Below, piece after piece: positions 47,738 to 55,728 of a stretch of 64,000 bases of DNA. How positions within the stretch are numbered: position 1 is the stretch's first letter; every line of letters starts with the position of its first letter. The translations under genes were made by a program, and so were the position numbers. Under the pieces are notes generated by a model. That model did not search any database. It had not been told where the DNA came from and worked only from the letters and a program-made list of their open reading frames with translations. The DNA lies in the NCBI RefSeq assembly GCF_027257935.1, contig NZ_JANZKW010000003.1:124001-188000 (forward strand), given 5' to 3'. Origin of the DNA: Chitinimonas sp. BJYL2. GTDB lineage: Bacteria; Pseudomonadota; Gammaproteobacteria; Burkholderiales; Chitinimonadaceae.

Positions 47738-47833
47738 GCCTAACGTTGGAGGTAACGTGCAGCCGGAGCTGCGAAGCAGCGGAGGGAACCCAAAGCGCAG
47801 CTTTGGGCTGTCACGTTGACCGAAAGGTTAGGG
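47738..47833 (-). repeat. attC1 (type a)
   Basis: GCCTAAC to GTTAGGG ends. Arms AGCC/GGCT, first apical hairpin GCTGC-GAA-GCAGC, second CCCAAAGC-GCA-GCTTTGGG. It is the site nearest the integrase module and belongs to the 116-residue gene cassette. Confidence 0.92.
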
Positions 47834-48178
47834 CTTTTCTGGCGAAACTTGCCCATTATTCTCCTGCGCACATTCTTTAATGGCGTCCGCATTCATTTTT
47901 TCCATTTCTTTATCACTAATAATGCCCATTAGCTTCTGGCTCTTAATGCTTGTATTCGAGGCCGCATGGCATTCGCAGAACTCCTGAATGGCTTTTCCTT
48001 TTAGCTCGACCTTAGGGGGATTCTTTTTGCATGCCTCAATGGCCTCGCACTTCATTGCATCATAAATATCCCAGTTTGACGCACAGTCTGCAAAAACAAC
48101 TGTGGGCGCCAAAGAAAGGAAAATTGTTGAGGATAAAGCTGAAATTTGGCAGGTTAATTTTGATCTAAAATTTTGCAT
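47828..48178 (-). CDS. cassette 1: secreted Cys-rich small protein
   Basis: 116 residues; signal peptide about 1-31 (ISALSSTIFLSLAPTVVFA). The mature part has six Cys (DCASNW, KCEAIEACKK, FCECH, KECAQ) and is Lys/Glu-rich. The stop TAA is formed by the attC1 core. No recognised family. Confidence 0.7.
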   Translation of the reverse strand: MQNFRSKLTCQISALSSTIFLSLAPTVVFADCASNWDIYDAMKCEAIEACKKNPPKVELKGKAIQEFCECHAASNTSIKSQKLMGIISDKEMEKMNADAIKECAQENNGQVSPEKP

Positions 48179-48245
48179 TTTCTATACCTTTCGGTTTGCT
48201 TGGGGTTGCTAATTAGAAGCAGAGCATGGTTTGGATGGCAGTAAG

Positions 48246-48341
48246 CCCTAACGTTAGAAGTAACCTGCCGCCGGAATGCCGGAGGCATGGAGGGAACCCA
48301 AAGCGCAGCTTTGGGCGGTCAGGTTGACTGAAAGGTTAGAA
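48246..48341 (-). repeat. attC2 (type c)
   Basis: CCCTAAC to GTTAGAA. Stem bases CCTG/CAGG and CGCC/GGCG; first apical hairpin ATGCC-GGA-GGCAT. Spacer GTTAGAAG differs from the usual GTTGGAGG. Confidence 0.92.
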
Positions 48342-48356
48342 ATTTTTTCCCCTGAC

Positions 48357-48701
48357 TTAATAAGTTCGCTTAGGAGCGCAAAGTTTCAGGTTTTGGTGAT
48401 CAATTTTGAATTTATAGTCAGCATCGTCCATTGCGCAAACCACGGATACTGCTTTGTCATTGGATTGAACTAGATGCTGTGGAATTGCATCTGAATTCAC
48501 CGTAATTTCTTGGCTGAAATTAGTTTCTAACGAATACGCGTCGATATGTATTTCAGGGTACTGACCGTACAGAATGATGATGCACTTGTGTACTTCGTCA
48601 AGTACCGCGTCACGTAGCAAGGGTATGTCTAGCTTAAGCCCAATCTCACTGATCTGAACAAGCCCAGAGCGAGTGTCGGTAATCATTTGCAAGGTCTGCA
48701 T
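48357..48701 (-). CDS. cassette 2: unknown 114-residue protein
   Basis: A soluble alpha/beta-looking protein of acidic character, no signal or TM. The ATG is 19 bases after the next attC core. No family recognised. Confidence 0.62.
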   Translation of the reverse strand: MQTLQMITDTRSGLVQISEIGLKLDIPLLRDAVLDEVHKCIIILYGQYPEIHIDAYSLETNFSQEITVNSDAIPQHLVQSNDKAVSVVCAMDDADYKFKIDHQNLKLCAPKRTY

Positions 48702-48719
48702 GCGTCGGTGATCGGCAAT

Positions 48720-48815
48720 TTCTAACGTTGGAGGTAACGTGCAGCCGGAGCTGCGAAGCAGCGGAGGGAACCCAAAGCGCAGCTTTGGGCTGTCACGTTG
48801 ACCGAAAGGTTAGAG
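48720..48815 (-). repeat. attC3 (type a)
   Basis: TTCTAAC to GTTAGAG. Identical apex to attC1. It ends the first copy of the duplicated membrane-protein cassette. Confidence 0.92.
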
Positions 48816-48972
48816 CGTTGTGTCAATGTTATCTACCTGGACCTAGGTGGCTGTTCGGATTAGGGTTGAATGCGATGATAATTTTATGGGGCATAAAAAT
48901 ATAAAGTCGGCTGCTACGGAAGTAGTTAATTAATAAACTCAATTTGAAGCAGGATGTGTGAGTGTATTTTTG

Positions 48973-49251
48973 CTAGCCGGCTGGAATTGAGTAGCGGAAA
49001 AGGAAAATGTAACCAGTAATATAAATCGGCAGACTGATGAATGCCAGTAGGGCAGTAAGAACTAGCGGTAAGCGTCTCTCTTCATAGTCCCAGCTAGCCA
49101 GGGCAAAAAAGAAAGAGAAAACCATTAATGCTGGTGGTAGCCACAGTATCCGGTTGTCCCACCGTAAATGACCCACGAAGTAGAGCAAGAACAGAGTTGC
49201 CAACGAACAGAGCAAACTAAAAACCACAAATCTTAGATACCGTGATTGCAT
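48973..49251 (-). CDS. cassette 3: three-TM membrane protein (duplicated cassette, copy 1)
   Basis: 92 residues with three TM helices and the core GHLRWDNRILWLPP...LASWDYEER. It differs from the copy at 50,052 at only two residues (V for A near residue 10 and L for W near 17). It is a homologue of the chromosomal protein at 16,293. A 157-base noncoding stretch lies between its stop and attC3, longer than in most cassettes. Confidence 0.8.
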   Translation of the reverse strand: MQSRYLRFVVFSLLCSLATLFLLYFVGHLRWDNRILWLPPALMVFSFFFALASWDYEERRLPLVLTALLAFISLPIYITGYIFLFRYSIPAG

Positions 49252-49258
49252 CGATTAG

Positions 49259-49355
49259 CTCTAACGTTGGAAGTAACTGGCAGCCGGAGCTGCGCAGCAG
49301 CGGAGGGAACCCAAAGCGTAGCTTTGGGCTGTCCATGTTGACTGAAAGGTTAGGT
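49259..49355 (-). repeat. attC4 (type a variant)
   Basis: CTCTAAC to GTTAGGT. Outer stem changed to CTGG on one side and CCATG on the other, with one extra T compared with attC16, so this stem is imperfect. Confidence 0.9.
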
Positions 49356-49393
49356 TTTTTATACGCATGAAGTTAGGAATATGTATGTATAGA

Positions 49394-49729
49394 TTATTTC
49401 TCATCCGGCCGAATGCGGACGGAACGTCCATCGTCTATTTTCGGTGCTGGGGGCGGAATAATTGTTAGGTCATAGTTGCAACAAGGACACAAGTGACTGA
49501 TATATATGGAATAAGGACGGTGCCCTTTTGCGCCGACTGGAGTCTTACATTGTGGGCAGATGATCCTTTTGGCGTAGACAAAAGTGAACCCGTGAATCAG
49601 AAAGAATATGAGAATTGTAAAAGCTGGGTGAGCTATCTCTGTGAGGATAATCGGCAAGGCAATGCTAAAAAACAAGGCAATTGGCAGCCAGATCATAAGT
49701 AAATAGTGTTTGTAAGGGCTGATCTTCAT
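49394..49729 (-). CDS. cassette 4: membrane protein with zinc-ribbon-like tail
   Basis: 111 residues. Two TM helices (about 10-30 and 36-55) are followed by a CPQC...CPCC arrangement (about 61-88) that could bind zinc in the cytoplasm, then a Pro-rich tail. It lies between the two copies of the duplicated cassette. No family recognised. Confidence 0.68.
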   Translation of the reverse strand: MKISPYKHYLLMIWLPIALFFSIALPIILTEIAHPAFTILIFFLIHGFTFVYAKRIICPQCKTPVGAKGHRPYSIYISHLCPCCNYDLTIIPPPAPKIDDGRSVRIRPDEK

Positions 49730-49798
49730 GATTGGCTAAGAGAAGCATGTGCGCGACTGGGTGATTTTATTCTGAGATATGCGCATGTGCCGGAGAAA

Positions 49799-49894
49799 AC
49801 CGAACGTTGGAGGTAACGTGCAGCCGGAGCTGCGTAGCAGCGGAGGGAACCCAAAGCGCAGCTTTGGGCTGTCACGTTGACCGAAAGGTTAGAG
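49799..49894 (-). repeat. attC5 (type a)
   Basis: ACCGAAC to GTTAGAG; the R' side reads GTTCGGT, one of only three sites with this variant core. Otherwise like attC3, matching the duplication of the cassette it closes. Confidence 0.91.
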
Positions 49895-50051
49895 CGTTGT
49901 GTCAATGTTATCTACCTGGACCTAGGTGGCTGTTCGGATTAGGGTTGAATGCGATGATAATTTTATGGGGCATAAAAATATAAAGTCGGCTGCTGCGGAA
50001 GTGGTTAATTAATAAACTCAATTTGAAGCAGGATGTGTGAGTGTATTTTTG

Positions 50052-50330
50052 CTAGCCGGCTGGAATTGAGTAGCGGAAAAGGAAAATGTAACCAGTAATA
50101 TAAATCGGCAGACTGATGAATGCCAGTAGGGCAGTAAGAACTAGCGGTAAGCGTCTCTCTTCATAGTCCCAGCTAGCCAGGGCAAAAAAGAAAGAGAAAA
50201 CCATTAATGCTGGTGGTAGCCACAGTATCCGGTTGTCCCAACGTAAATGACCCACGAAGTAGAGCAAGAACAGAGTTGCCCACGAACAGAGCAAACTAAA
50301 AACCGCAAATCTTAGATACCGTGATTGCAT
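50052..50330 (-). CDS. cassette 5: three-TM membrane protein (duplicated cassette, copy 2)
   Basis: 92 residues, near-identical to cassette 3 over the gene and over the 157-base 3' noncoding part, with a handful of base differences. The two copies are separated by cassette 4, so this is not a simple tandem slip; it fits re-insertion or segmental duplication of cassettes. Confidence 0.8.
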   Translation of the reverse strand: MQSRYLRFAVFSLLCSWATLFLLYFVGHLRWDNRILWLPPALMVFSFFFALASWDYEERRLPLVLTALLAFISLPIYITGYIFLFRYSIPAG

Positions 50331-50337
50331 CGATTAG

Positions 50338-50433
50338 CTCTAACGTTGGAGGTAACGTGCAGCCGGAGCTGCGAAGCAGCGGAGGGGACCCAAAGCGCAG
50401 CTTTGGGCTGTCACGTTGACCGAAAGGTTAGGG
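50338..50433 (-). repeat. attC6 (type a)
   Basis: CTCTAAC to GTTAGGG. Standard type a, with GGAGGGGACC instead of GGAGGGAACC between the two apical hairpins. Confidence 0.92.
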
Positions 50434-50434
50434 G

Positions 50435-50821
50435 CTACCATATTTGAAAATCCCCCAGCCGGGCAAACTTAATAAAAGAGGCGATGTATTCATCGTCATT
50501 TTCGTCCGCAGAGACTTCTATACCAATTGCCTCGCTTAAGCCCGTTGCCAATTCTTTAGCTGTTACCTTCCCGTTTGGATCTGCCAAATAACTTTCTAAG
50601 GCAACGGATAGATTGAAGCTATCTTGTTGGGCTACGATTTGTCCTGCATTCCAGTCATAGGCTCCCTCCCAATTACCATCCGTCTCTCCCCATTCTTTGG
50701 GTGGCAATGTCCCGACCTTATCCCAGCCATAATAGATGGCGGCCAAGTTCAAATAAAATGCCCACCCAATGGTTGAAAACCGAAACTTCTCGCCTTGGAC
50801 ATTGCACAACTCTACGGACAT
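50435..50821 (-). CDS. cassette 6: unknown 128-residue protein
   Basis: A soluble, acidic, Trp-rich protein (GWAFYLNLAAIYYGWDKVG, EWGETDGNWEGAYDW). The C-terminal half is helical. No signal peptide. This looks like a conserved hypothetical protein but I cannot name it. Confidence 0.65.
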   Translation of the reverse strand: MSVELCNVQGEKFRFSTIGWAFYLNLAAIYYGWDKVGTLPPKEWGETDGNWEGAYDWNAGQIVAQQDSFNLSVALESYLADPNGKVTAKELATGLSEAIGIEVSADENDDEYIASFIKFARLGDFQIW

Positions 50822-50828
50822 TAAGAGC

Positions 50829-50923
50829 CCCTAACGTGGAGCTAGCCGGCAGCCGGAGCTGCGAAGCAGCGTAGGGAACCCAAAGCGCAGCTTTGGGCTG
50901 TCCGGCTGAGCGCAGTGTTCGGC
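50829..50923 (-). repeat. attC7 (divergent)
   Basis: CCCTAAC to GTTCGGC. The basal part differs from all others (CTAACGTGGAGCTAGCCGG and CCGGCTGAGCGCAGTGTTC), while the apex is standard type a. It looks like a hybrid site with a foreign base. Confidence 0.88.
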
Positions 50924-50937
50924 GGCTGGGCAAGTGC

Positions 50938-51303
50938 TCATGATTTTTTAGTACGAGTGATGCGGGAAATTTCAGAGCGGACAAAGGCTCTGAAGTTACC
51001 GCGCTGATCATGCCGAATATGGTCTTTAAGACTTGCGCCGACATTGTCAGTCAAAGTGATATCGGCGCCAGCAGCAATGAGGTAGCGAAACATCCGTTTA
51101 CGCTGCCGGAGAAGTTTACTGTTGTGCACTTTCACCAAACACATGAGCGGTGTGTAACCACTCTGATCTTGAGCGTTTACGTTATATCCGTTTGCAATGC
51201 ATGCGCGGACAGCGGCAGTGTTTGAGTAGAAACAATGCCAATGAAGATCTGACCGGCTTTGATCATCAGTCTCGTTCAGTGCGGTGACGGTGGTGATGGG
51301 CAT
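50938..51303 (-). CDS. cassette 7: ankyrin-repeat protein
   Basis: 121 residues from the ATG at 51303. Ankyrin-like repeats: DLHWHCFYSNTAAVRACIANGYNVNAQDQSGYTPLMCLV and FRYLIAAGADITLTDNVGASLKDHI. The basic C-terminus RSEISRITRTKKS follows. It is presumably a protein-binding module. Confidence 0.72.
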   Translation of the reverse strand: MPITTVTALNETDDQSRSDLHWHCFYSNTAAVRACIANGYNVNAQDQSGYTPLMCLVKVHNSKLLRQRKRMFRYLIAAGADITLTDNVGASLKDHIRHDQRGNFRAFVRSEISRITRTKKS

Positions 51304-51312
51304 GCTCAAGAC

Positions 51313-51408
51313 GCCGAACGTTGGAGGTAACGTGCGGCCGGAATGCCGCAGGCATGGAGGGAACCCAAAGCGCAGCTTTGGGCCGTCACGTTGACCGAAA
51401 GGTTAGGC
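51313..51408 (-). repeat. attC8 (type b)
   Basis: GCCGAAC to GTTAGGC. Stem GGCC/GGCC; first apical hairpin ATGCC-GCA-GGCAT. Confidence 0.92.
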
Positions 51409-51448
51409 GGCACGGCGAACGTTCCTTGGAGTGGCGACATGCGGAGGG

Positions 51449-51805
51449 CTACTTCATCCATGGTGGCGCTGCGAAGCCAAATATGACGGACGCCGAAGAC
51501 GCAGTTACAAGCCAGACACGACTTGTGAAGAGGAACGGAGCACGAAGAGCACGGTCGACGATAAATACCTTGAGCGCCAGGCCGTAGGCGGAGACGAGGA
51601 ACACAGCGACCGGCCAGAGCATCAAGCCAAGGCCGGCGTCTTGTGACCCGGCGACAAGCGCGGTGGCAATGAAGAGGGCTGGTGGAACAATTAGCACGGA
51701 GACATTGGCCCAAGTGAACTGCCCTGTGCGCGAGGCATCGGCTAGCGCGAGAGCGGCACAAGCGGGACCGCCGAGAACTATGGTCCAGAACAGCAGAGTA
51801 TCCAT
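51449..51805 (-). CDS. cassette 8: multi-TM membrane protein
   Basis: 118 residues with three or four TM helices (about 5-25, 35-55, 58-80 and 95-113). Composition is GC-richer than most cassettes here. No family recognised. Confidence 0.65.
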   Translation of the reverse strand: MDTLLFWTIVLGGPACAALALADASRTGQFTWANVSVLIVPPALFIATALVAGSQDAGLGLMLWPVAVFLVSAYGLALKVFIVDRALRAPFLFTSRVWLVTASSASVIFGFAAPPWMK

Positions 51806-51818
51806 GTGTGTGTCTGCG

Positions 51819-51914
51819 GCCTAACGTTGGAGGTAACGTGCGGCCGGAACGCCGCAGGCGTGGAGGGAACCCAAAGCGCAGCTTTGGGCCGTCACGTTGA
51901 CCGAAAGGTTAGGC
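51819..51914 (-). repeat. attC9 (type b)
   Basis: GCCTAAC to GTTAGGC. First apical hairpin ACGCC-GCA-GGCGT. Confidence 0.92.
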
Positions 51915-51924
51915 CCTGCCGCGA

Positions 51925-52347
51925 CTACAAGCATGACCGATACCCGAGCATGACGCAGCCCATGATCCATCCGATAAAGAACAACCCAGGAGTAAAGAGC
52001 CAGGCCAGTGTAGCTACAGACAAGGCGACAACTCGCTTGGCTGACTGCGGCCAACCAGTAGAGAGCAATGCTTTACTTACCGCGAAGACAGCGATGAATG
52101 GCAAGGAAACGAATAAGGCGCTCCCAGCCCAGTAGCCAACCTCACGCTGTAGAACAAACGCATCGGGCAAGCCAATTGAAGACTTGGCGTATATAGGCCC
52201 TACAACTAGAAGCCACGATATGAACCATAGCGCGATAGTGAGTGAGCCTGCGTGTGAACTTGATACTTTGCCCTCATCGCGCGTGAGCTTTATGGCAAGG
52301 AACACGAGTGAGAGAGCTACTGGGGAAAATAATAAGTAGTTCCACAT
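51925..52347 (-). CDS. cassette 9: four-TM membrane protein
   Basis: 140 residues with four TM helices (about 3-20, 37-53, 72-95 and 112-133). Basic loops point to the cytoplasm. No family recognised. Confidence 0.67.
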   Translation of the reverse strand: MWNYLLFSPVALSLVFLAIKLTRDEGKVSSSHAGSLTIALWFISWLLVVGPIYAKSSIGLPDAFVLQREVGYWAGSALFVSLPFIAVFAVSKALLSTGWPQSAKRVVALSVATLAWLFTPGLFFIGWIMGCVMLGYRSCL

Positions 52348-52364
52348 GGCGGCTGGGATGCTGG

Positions 52365-52460
52365 GCCTAACGTTGGAGGTAACGTGCGGCCGGAACGCCG
52401 CAGGCGTGGAGGGAACCCAAAGCGCAGCTTTGGGCCGTCACGTTGACCGAAAGGTTAGGT
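52365..52460 (-). repeat. attC10 (type b)
   Basis: GCCTAAC to GTTAGGT. First apical hairpin ACGCC-GCA-GGCGT, same as attC9. Confidence 0.92.
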
Positions 52461-52467
52461 GCGATCT

Positions 52468-52905
52468 TCATTTGAGCACTTTCAACTCAATTTGACACCC
52501 ATCCGGCAGCGTACTGATTTGCCGTGCGATGTCGCCGGAGAAGCGAATTTGTTCAATCTGAGGAACTGCACGCATATTCTCTGCGCTATATGCGCCACCT
52601 AATGGACTAGGGATTGCAAGGTGGTACTTCCGACCCGGCAACAATGGGCCTAGTTTCTCTTTTGCTTGGCTAACTAGATTAGACATATACCAGTCAGCTA
52701 AGAATTCTTGATTGGCAGATATTGCATCAAGTTCACGACGGTCTTGAGCAACAACCTCACAATATGCATCTTCAGGGCATAGCCGCCAATATTTGCCGTT
52801 CTTATCACGGATAAGAAGATTGCCGAAGTCATTCTCTCCGACAATCTCTTCAGCTTCGATGCCAATCCAGCCCCAGGACTCATTTATTGCTTCAATGGCC
52901 GACAT
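52468..52905 (-). CDS. cassette 10: DUF1851/Tdi1-like immunity-type protein
   Basis: 145 residues from the ATG at 52905. The pattern SWGWIGIEAEEIVGENDFGNLLIRDKNGKYWRLCPED, then EFLADWYMS and ARQISTLPDGCQIELKV, matches the DUF1851 (T6SS immunity Tdi1 C-terminal) family. Such proteins neutralise NADase-type T6SS effectors or occur as orphan immunity. No effector is encoded nearby, so an orphan immunity cassette is the inference. Confidence 0.72.
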   Translation of the reverse strand: MSAIEAINESWGWIGIEAEEIVGENDFGNLLIRDKNGKYWRLCPEDAYCEVVAQDRRELDAISANQEFLADWYMSNLVSQAKEKLGPLLPGRKYHLAIPSPLGGAYSAENMRAVPQIEQIRFSGDIARQISTLPDGCQIELKVLK

Positions 52906-52915
52906 TACTCGTAGC

Positions 52916-53011
52916 ACCTAACGTTGGAGGTAACGTGCAGCCGGAGCTGCGAAGCAGCGGAGGGAACCCAAAGCGGAGCTTTGGGCTGTCACGTTGACCG
53001 AAAGGTTAGGC
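52916..53011 (-). repeat. attC11 (type a)
   Basis: ACCTAAC to GTTAGGC. The second hairpin loop reads GGA in place of the usual GCA (CCCAAAGCGGAGCTTTGGG). Confidence 0.92.
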
Positions 53012-53014
53012 AAG

Positions 53015-53494
53015 TTATTTGCACAGGGATCTGTCATTTTTACTCTCGACGAGTGAAGTAACCACGCCATCTTTAACGGTTAACTCAATTTCACTTTCAT
53101 AAATTGATTTGAAATTCGCATCGCGACACATGTGGCCAATCCGTGCGTTAAATTTTCCAGTTAGCCAATTTGCAAAAATTGATTCACGCGTTTTAGGGTA
53201 AACCTCTGCCAAAGGGATTTTTCCGCCGCAGCGACGCAACTCAGTAAGCCATAGCTTGCCATTTGAATACTCGAACTCACCCACAGGACCACCCAGGGCA
53301 CTGCATTGCTCTCCTTGACGAATCTCAGTGAGTCTCTGCGATGCGGGTAATTCCATCCAGCAGCATTTATCTGGAAAGATATTGCCTGTTCGGCCCTGAT
53401 ATGAAAACCCATCATGAAGTGGTTCTGTAGCGAATACACAAGACGGTATTGCAACCCATGCAAATACTAAACTCAGAAATGAGATGCGGCTCAT
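53015..53494 (-). CDS. cassette 11: secreted protein with several cysteines
   Basis: 159 residues; signal peptide about 1-22 (MSRISFLSLVFAWVAIPSCVFA). Cys pairs DKCCW, EQCSA, RRCGG, HMCRD and SLCK suggest disulphides. No family recognised. The cassette starts within six bases of the next attC core. Confidence 0.68.
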   Translation of the reverse strand: MSRISFLSLVFAWVAIPSCVFATEPLHDGFSYQGRTGNIFPDKCCWMELPASQRLTEIRQGEQCSALGGPVGEFEYSNGKLWLTELRRCGGKIPLAEVYPKTRESIFANWLTGKFNARIGHMCRDANFKSIYESEIELTVKDGVVTSLVESKNDRSLCK

Positions 53495-53499
53495 GACTT

Positions 53500-53595
53500 G
53501 CCTAACGTTGGAGGTAACGTGCAGCCGGAGCTGCGAAGCAGCGGAGGGAACCCAAAGCGCAGCTTTGGGCTGTCACGTTGACCGAAAGGTTAGCC
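53500..53595 (-). repeat. attC12 (type a)
   Basis: GCCTAAC to GTTAGCC. Standard type a apex. Confidence 0.92.
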
Positions 53596-53605
53596 TGGTG
53601 CCAGT

Positions 53606-53965
53606 TCATTTTTGCAACCTTTGCCATACCGTCTCGATGATGTTCATTGATGCGTCGTCTGGATGGCAGAGATTTCCACCGCAAGCAGACATGATCAATT
53701 TCTGATTCCCTCGCCAAAGCCCGTATTCGTTGCGGATGCTGGTTCCCCAGCCGTGATGGTACTGAACCAAGTCATTTTTCTTGGTTACGCGTATTAGCTC
53801 CTGATCCTTGCTTGGAAGACGAGAAATAAACATATCAGCCGCGACATCAATATTCTCAGGCCATTTGTCTGGGCCAAGTACTTCAGGCTCAGCACCTATG
53901 ATCAGCAACGAACTACTGAGCCATGTAATGGCCAAAATTAATGAGATGCATTGTTCGCGGCGCAT
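53606..53965 (-). CDS. cassette 12: secreted DUF6794-like protein
   Basis: 119 residues; signal peptide about 1-24. The mature part WPENIDVAADMFISRLPSKDQE, then YHHGWGTSIRNEYGLWRG and HPDDASMNIIETVWQRL, resembles the DUF6794 pattern as I recall it. The function is unknown. Confidence 0.65.
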   Translation of the reverse strand: MRREQCISLILAITWLSSSLLIIGAEPEVLGPDKWPENIDVAADMFISRLPSKDQELIRVTKKNDLVQYHHGWGTSIRNEYGLWRGNQKLIMSACGGNLCHPDDASMNIIETVWQRLQK

Positions 53966-53972
53966 GGGGAAA

Positions 53973-54068
53973 GGCTAACGTTGGAAGTAACCTGCTGCCG
54001 GAGTTGCGCAGCAACGGAGGGAACCCAAAGCGCAGCTTTGGGCAGTCAGGTTGACTGAAAGGTTAGCC
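53973..54068 (-). repeat. attC13 (type d)
   Basis: GGCTAAC to GTTAGCC. Stem TGCC/GGCA with CCTG/CAGG; first apical hairpin GTTGC-GCA-GCAAC. Confidence 0.92.
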
Positions 54069-54095
54069 AACTCCAATTTAAATTGTTGACTGGGG

Positions 54096-54428
54096 CTAAA
54101 ATATTTCATTTTTTACTTCACCAGCTCGTTGAATGCCTACTTCAAACATGGCATCTTTTGCATCGGCAGCCATAGCTTCAATTGCTTTGAAATTATTTGT
54201 TTTGTTGGTGAATTCGGTATAGCCGAGAGCTATTTTATCCTTATGAGGAAAGGATTTGAGCGCGGCGACGAGCCCAGATTTTCCTTTGATTATTTTTCCA
54301 TTAAAGATGTAATGATCTTGAGCGATCAGCAGCCAAACAGTGGGTGCCTCTGCAGCCTGCTGAGTATTCTCTGTGCGGCCTATTAGAGCGATTAGAGCAA
54401 GCGTGATAAATGTGAGAAGTTTGCGCAT
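54096..54428 (-). CDS. cassette 13: small secreted protein
   Basis: 110 residues from the ATG at 54428. Signal-peptide-like N-terminus (MRKLLTFITLALIALIGRT), then a short alpha/beta domain (VWLLIAQDHYIFNGKIIKG). An extended frame upstream is coded by attC14 and is discarded. No family recognised. Confidence 0.63.
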   Translation of the reverse strand: MRKLLTFITLALIALIGRTENTQQAAEAPTVWLLIAQDHYIFNGKIIKGKSGLVAALKSFPHKDKIALGYTEFTNKTNNFKAIEAMAADAKDAMFEVGIQRAGEVKNEIF

Positions 54429-54436
54429 GGAGTGTT

Positions 54437-54532
54437 GGCTAACGTTGGAGGTAACCTGCCGCCGGAATGCCGGAGGCATGGAGGGAACCCAAAGCGCAGC
54501 TTTGGGCGGTCAGGTTGACTGAAAGGTTAGGT
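54437..54532 (-). repeat. attC14 (type c)
   Basis: GGCTAAC to GTTAGGT. First apical hairpin ATGCC-GGA-GGCAT. Confidence 0.92.
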
Positions 54533-55012
54533 GCGTAGGAACCAGCCATATGGAAAGCCATAGCGCCATACATTGAACAGCTCACCTGAGTTTTCTATGC
54601 CCACAATGATCATGATTTGCTCAAAGTACTGCAACAACCGGTCACGTTCCTCTGACTCTGCTGAGTGGAAGTTCGCGAGCGCCGATTTAAAGGTTTGGAG
54701 TACTAGGGCACGCCTCGGGTTGCTTGGCAAAGTTTGTAACAGGGTATCAATAACTGCATCAACCGAAGATTGGGCTGCAGCACGAGCTAATTCATTTGGG
54801 GCTCCGAAATAGAATTTAGCTTGATCAGCATCGAACTTTCGCTCAAGTCGTAGCTTTTTCAACTTATCTATCGTGACTGTCGAAATGTCTAGTTCGTGGT
54901 CACTGATAGATGTTGGCCAGAGGGTAAATGTGATACCGGTGAGGCCCGCTGTGATTACAAGGCTAAAGATAACCAATAGGCCAACAATAATTTTCAGAGC
55001 AAAGAGCCTCAA
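54527..55012 (-). CDS. cassette 14: one-TM protein with periplasmic domain
   Basis: About 161 residues from a TTG at 55012; no ATG fits, and a longer frame would be coded by attC15. One N-terminal TM (about 5-30), then a helical domain of about 125 residues. The stop lies inside attC14. No family recognised; the start is uncertain. Confidence 0.55.
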   Translation of the reverse strand: MRLFALKIIVGLLVIFSLVITAGLTGITFTLWPTSISDHELDISTVTIDKLKKLRLERKFDADQAKFYFGAPNELARAAAQSSVDAVIDTLLQTLPSNPRRALVLQTFKSALANFHSAESEERDRLLQYFEQIMIIVGIENSGELFNVWRYGFPYGWFLRT

Positions 55013-55021
55013 TTTGGAAGC

Positions 55022-55117
55022 ACCTAACGTTGGAAGTAACCTGCTGCCGGAGTTGCGCAGCAACGGAGGGAACCCAAAGCGCAGCTTTGGGCAGTCAGGT
55101 TGACTGAAAGGTTAGAA
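55022..55117 (-). repeat. attC15 (type d)
   Basis: ACCTAAC to GTTAGAA. First apical hairpin GTTGC-GCA-GCAAC. Confidence 0.92.
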
Positions 55118-55624
55118 CGTTTTTCGTGCATCATTAAGCACCGATATGTCACCGAATTGGGTGGAAAAGTTAATCTCATACAAGTCGGGATTTAATCGCT
55201 GATCTTGCTTGAAATCAGGATGACTCGTCAGAATTTCGATCAGCATTTGATCATTAATTCCGGTTAAAAAGCTTTCCGTGCCTGTAATTACGTCAGAATC
55301 TGGTTGGTGAACAATATCGAAGCGGTATTTTTTTGACAATTTTTCAAGCCGCACTAGACGTTCATGAACCTGGGCGGGAGTTGCAAAAAACATCGGGTGA
55401 TTAGGATACTTTCTTGCAAATATTTGCCGTATTCCCTGTTGGGATAGAGCTTGGCCAGCTTGCCGGCCCTTCTGGTAATGAGTGAACGAAACTGTTGAAA
55501 CGTATGTAATGCGAGCAGGCGCTTGAGGGCGTAGGTGAGTAGCAGCGCCAATTACTAATGCGATTGCGAAGATTAGTATCATTCGCAACGGCTTTGCAGG
55601 GATTGGACTGATGACATTGCCCAT
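55112..55624 (-). CDS. cassette 15: one-TM exported protein
   Basis: 170 residues from the ATG at 55624. TM or uncleaved signal at about 15-32 (MILIFAIALVIGAATHL), then a basic, probably periplasmic domain without Cys. The stop is inside attC15. No family recognised. Confidence 0.62.
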   Translation of the reverse strand: MGNVISPIPAKPLRMILIFAIALVIGAATHLRPQAPARITYVSTVSFTHYQKGRQAGQALSQQGIRQIFARKYPNHPMFFATPAQVHERLVRLEKLSKKYRFDIVHQPDSDVITGTESFLTGINDQMLIEILTSHPDFKQDQRLNPDLYEINFSTQFGDISVLNDARKTF

Positions 55625-55632
55625 GTTCAAAG

Positions 55633-55728
55633 TTCTAACGTTGGAAGTAACTGGCAGCCGGAGCTGCGAAGCAGCGGAGGGAACCCAAAGCGAAGCTTTG
55701 GGCTGTCCAGTTGACTGAAAGGTTAGAG
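55633..55728 (-). repeat. attC16 (type a, CTGG stem)
   Basis: TTCTAAC to GTTAGAG. The outer stem CTGG pairs with CCAG in place of CGTG/CACG, a clear compensatory change. The second hairpin loop is GAA. Confidence 0.92.

Noticed and set aside
51821-52054. Minus-strand frames sharing a SVNVTAQSCALGS-like tail (also at 53,502, 57,884 and 61,759)
   Set aside because: The common tail is simply attC sequence translated in one frame; these are not a protein family.
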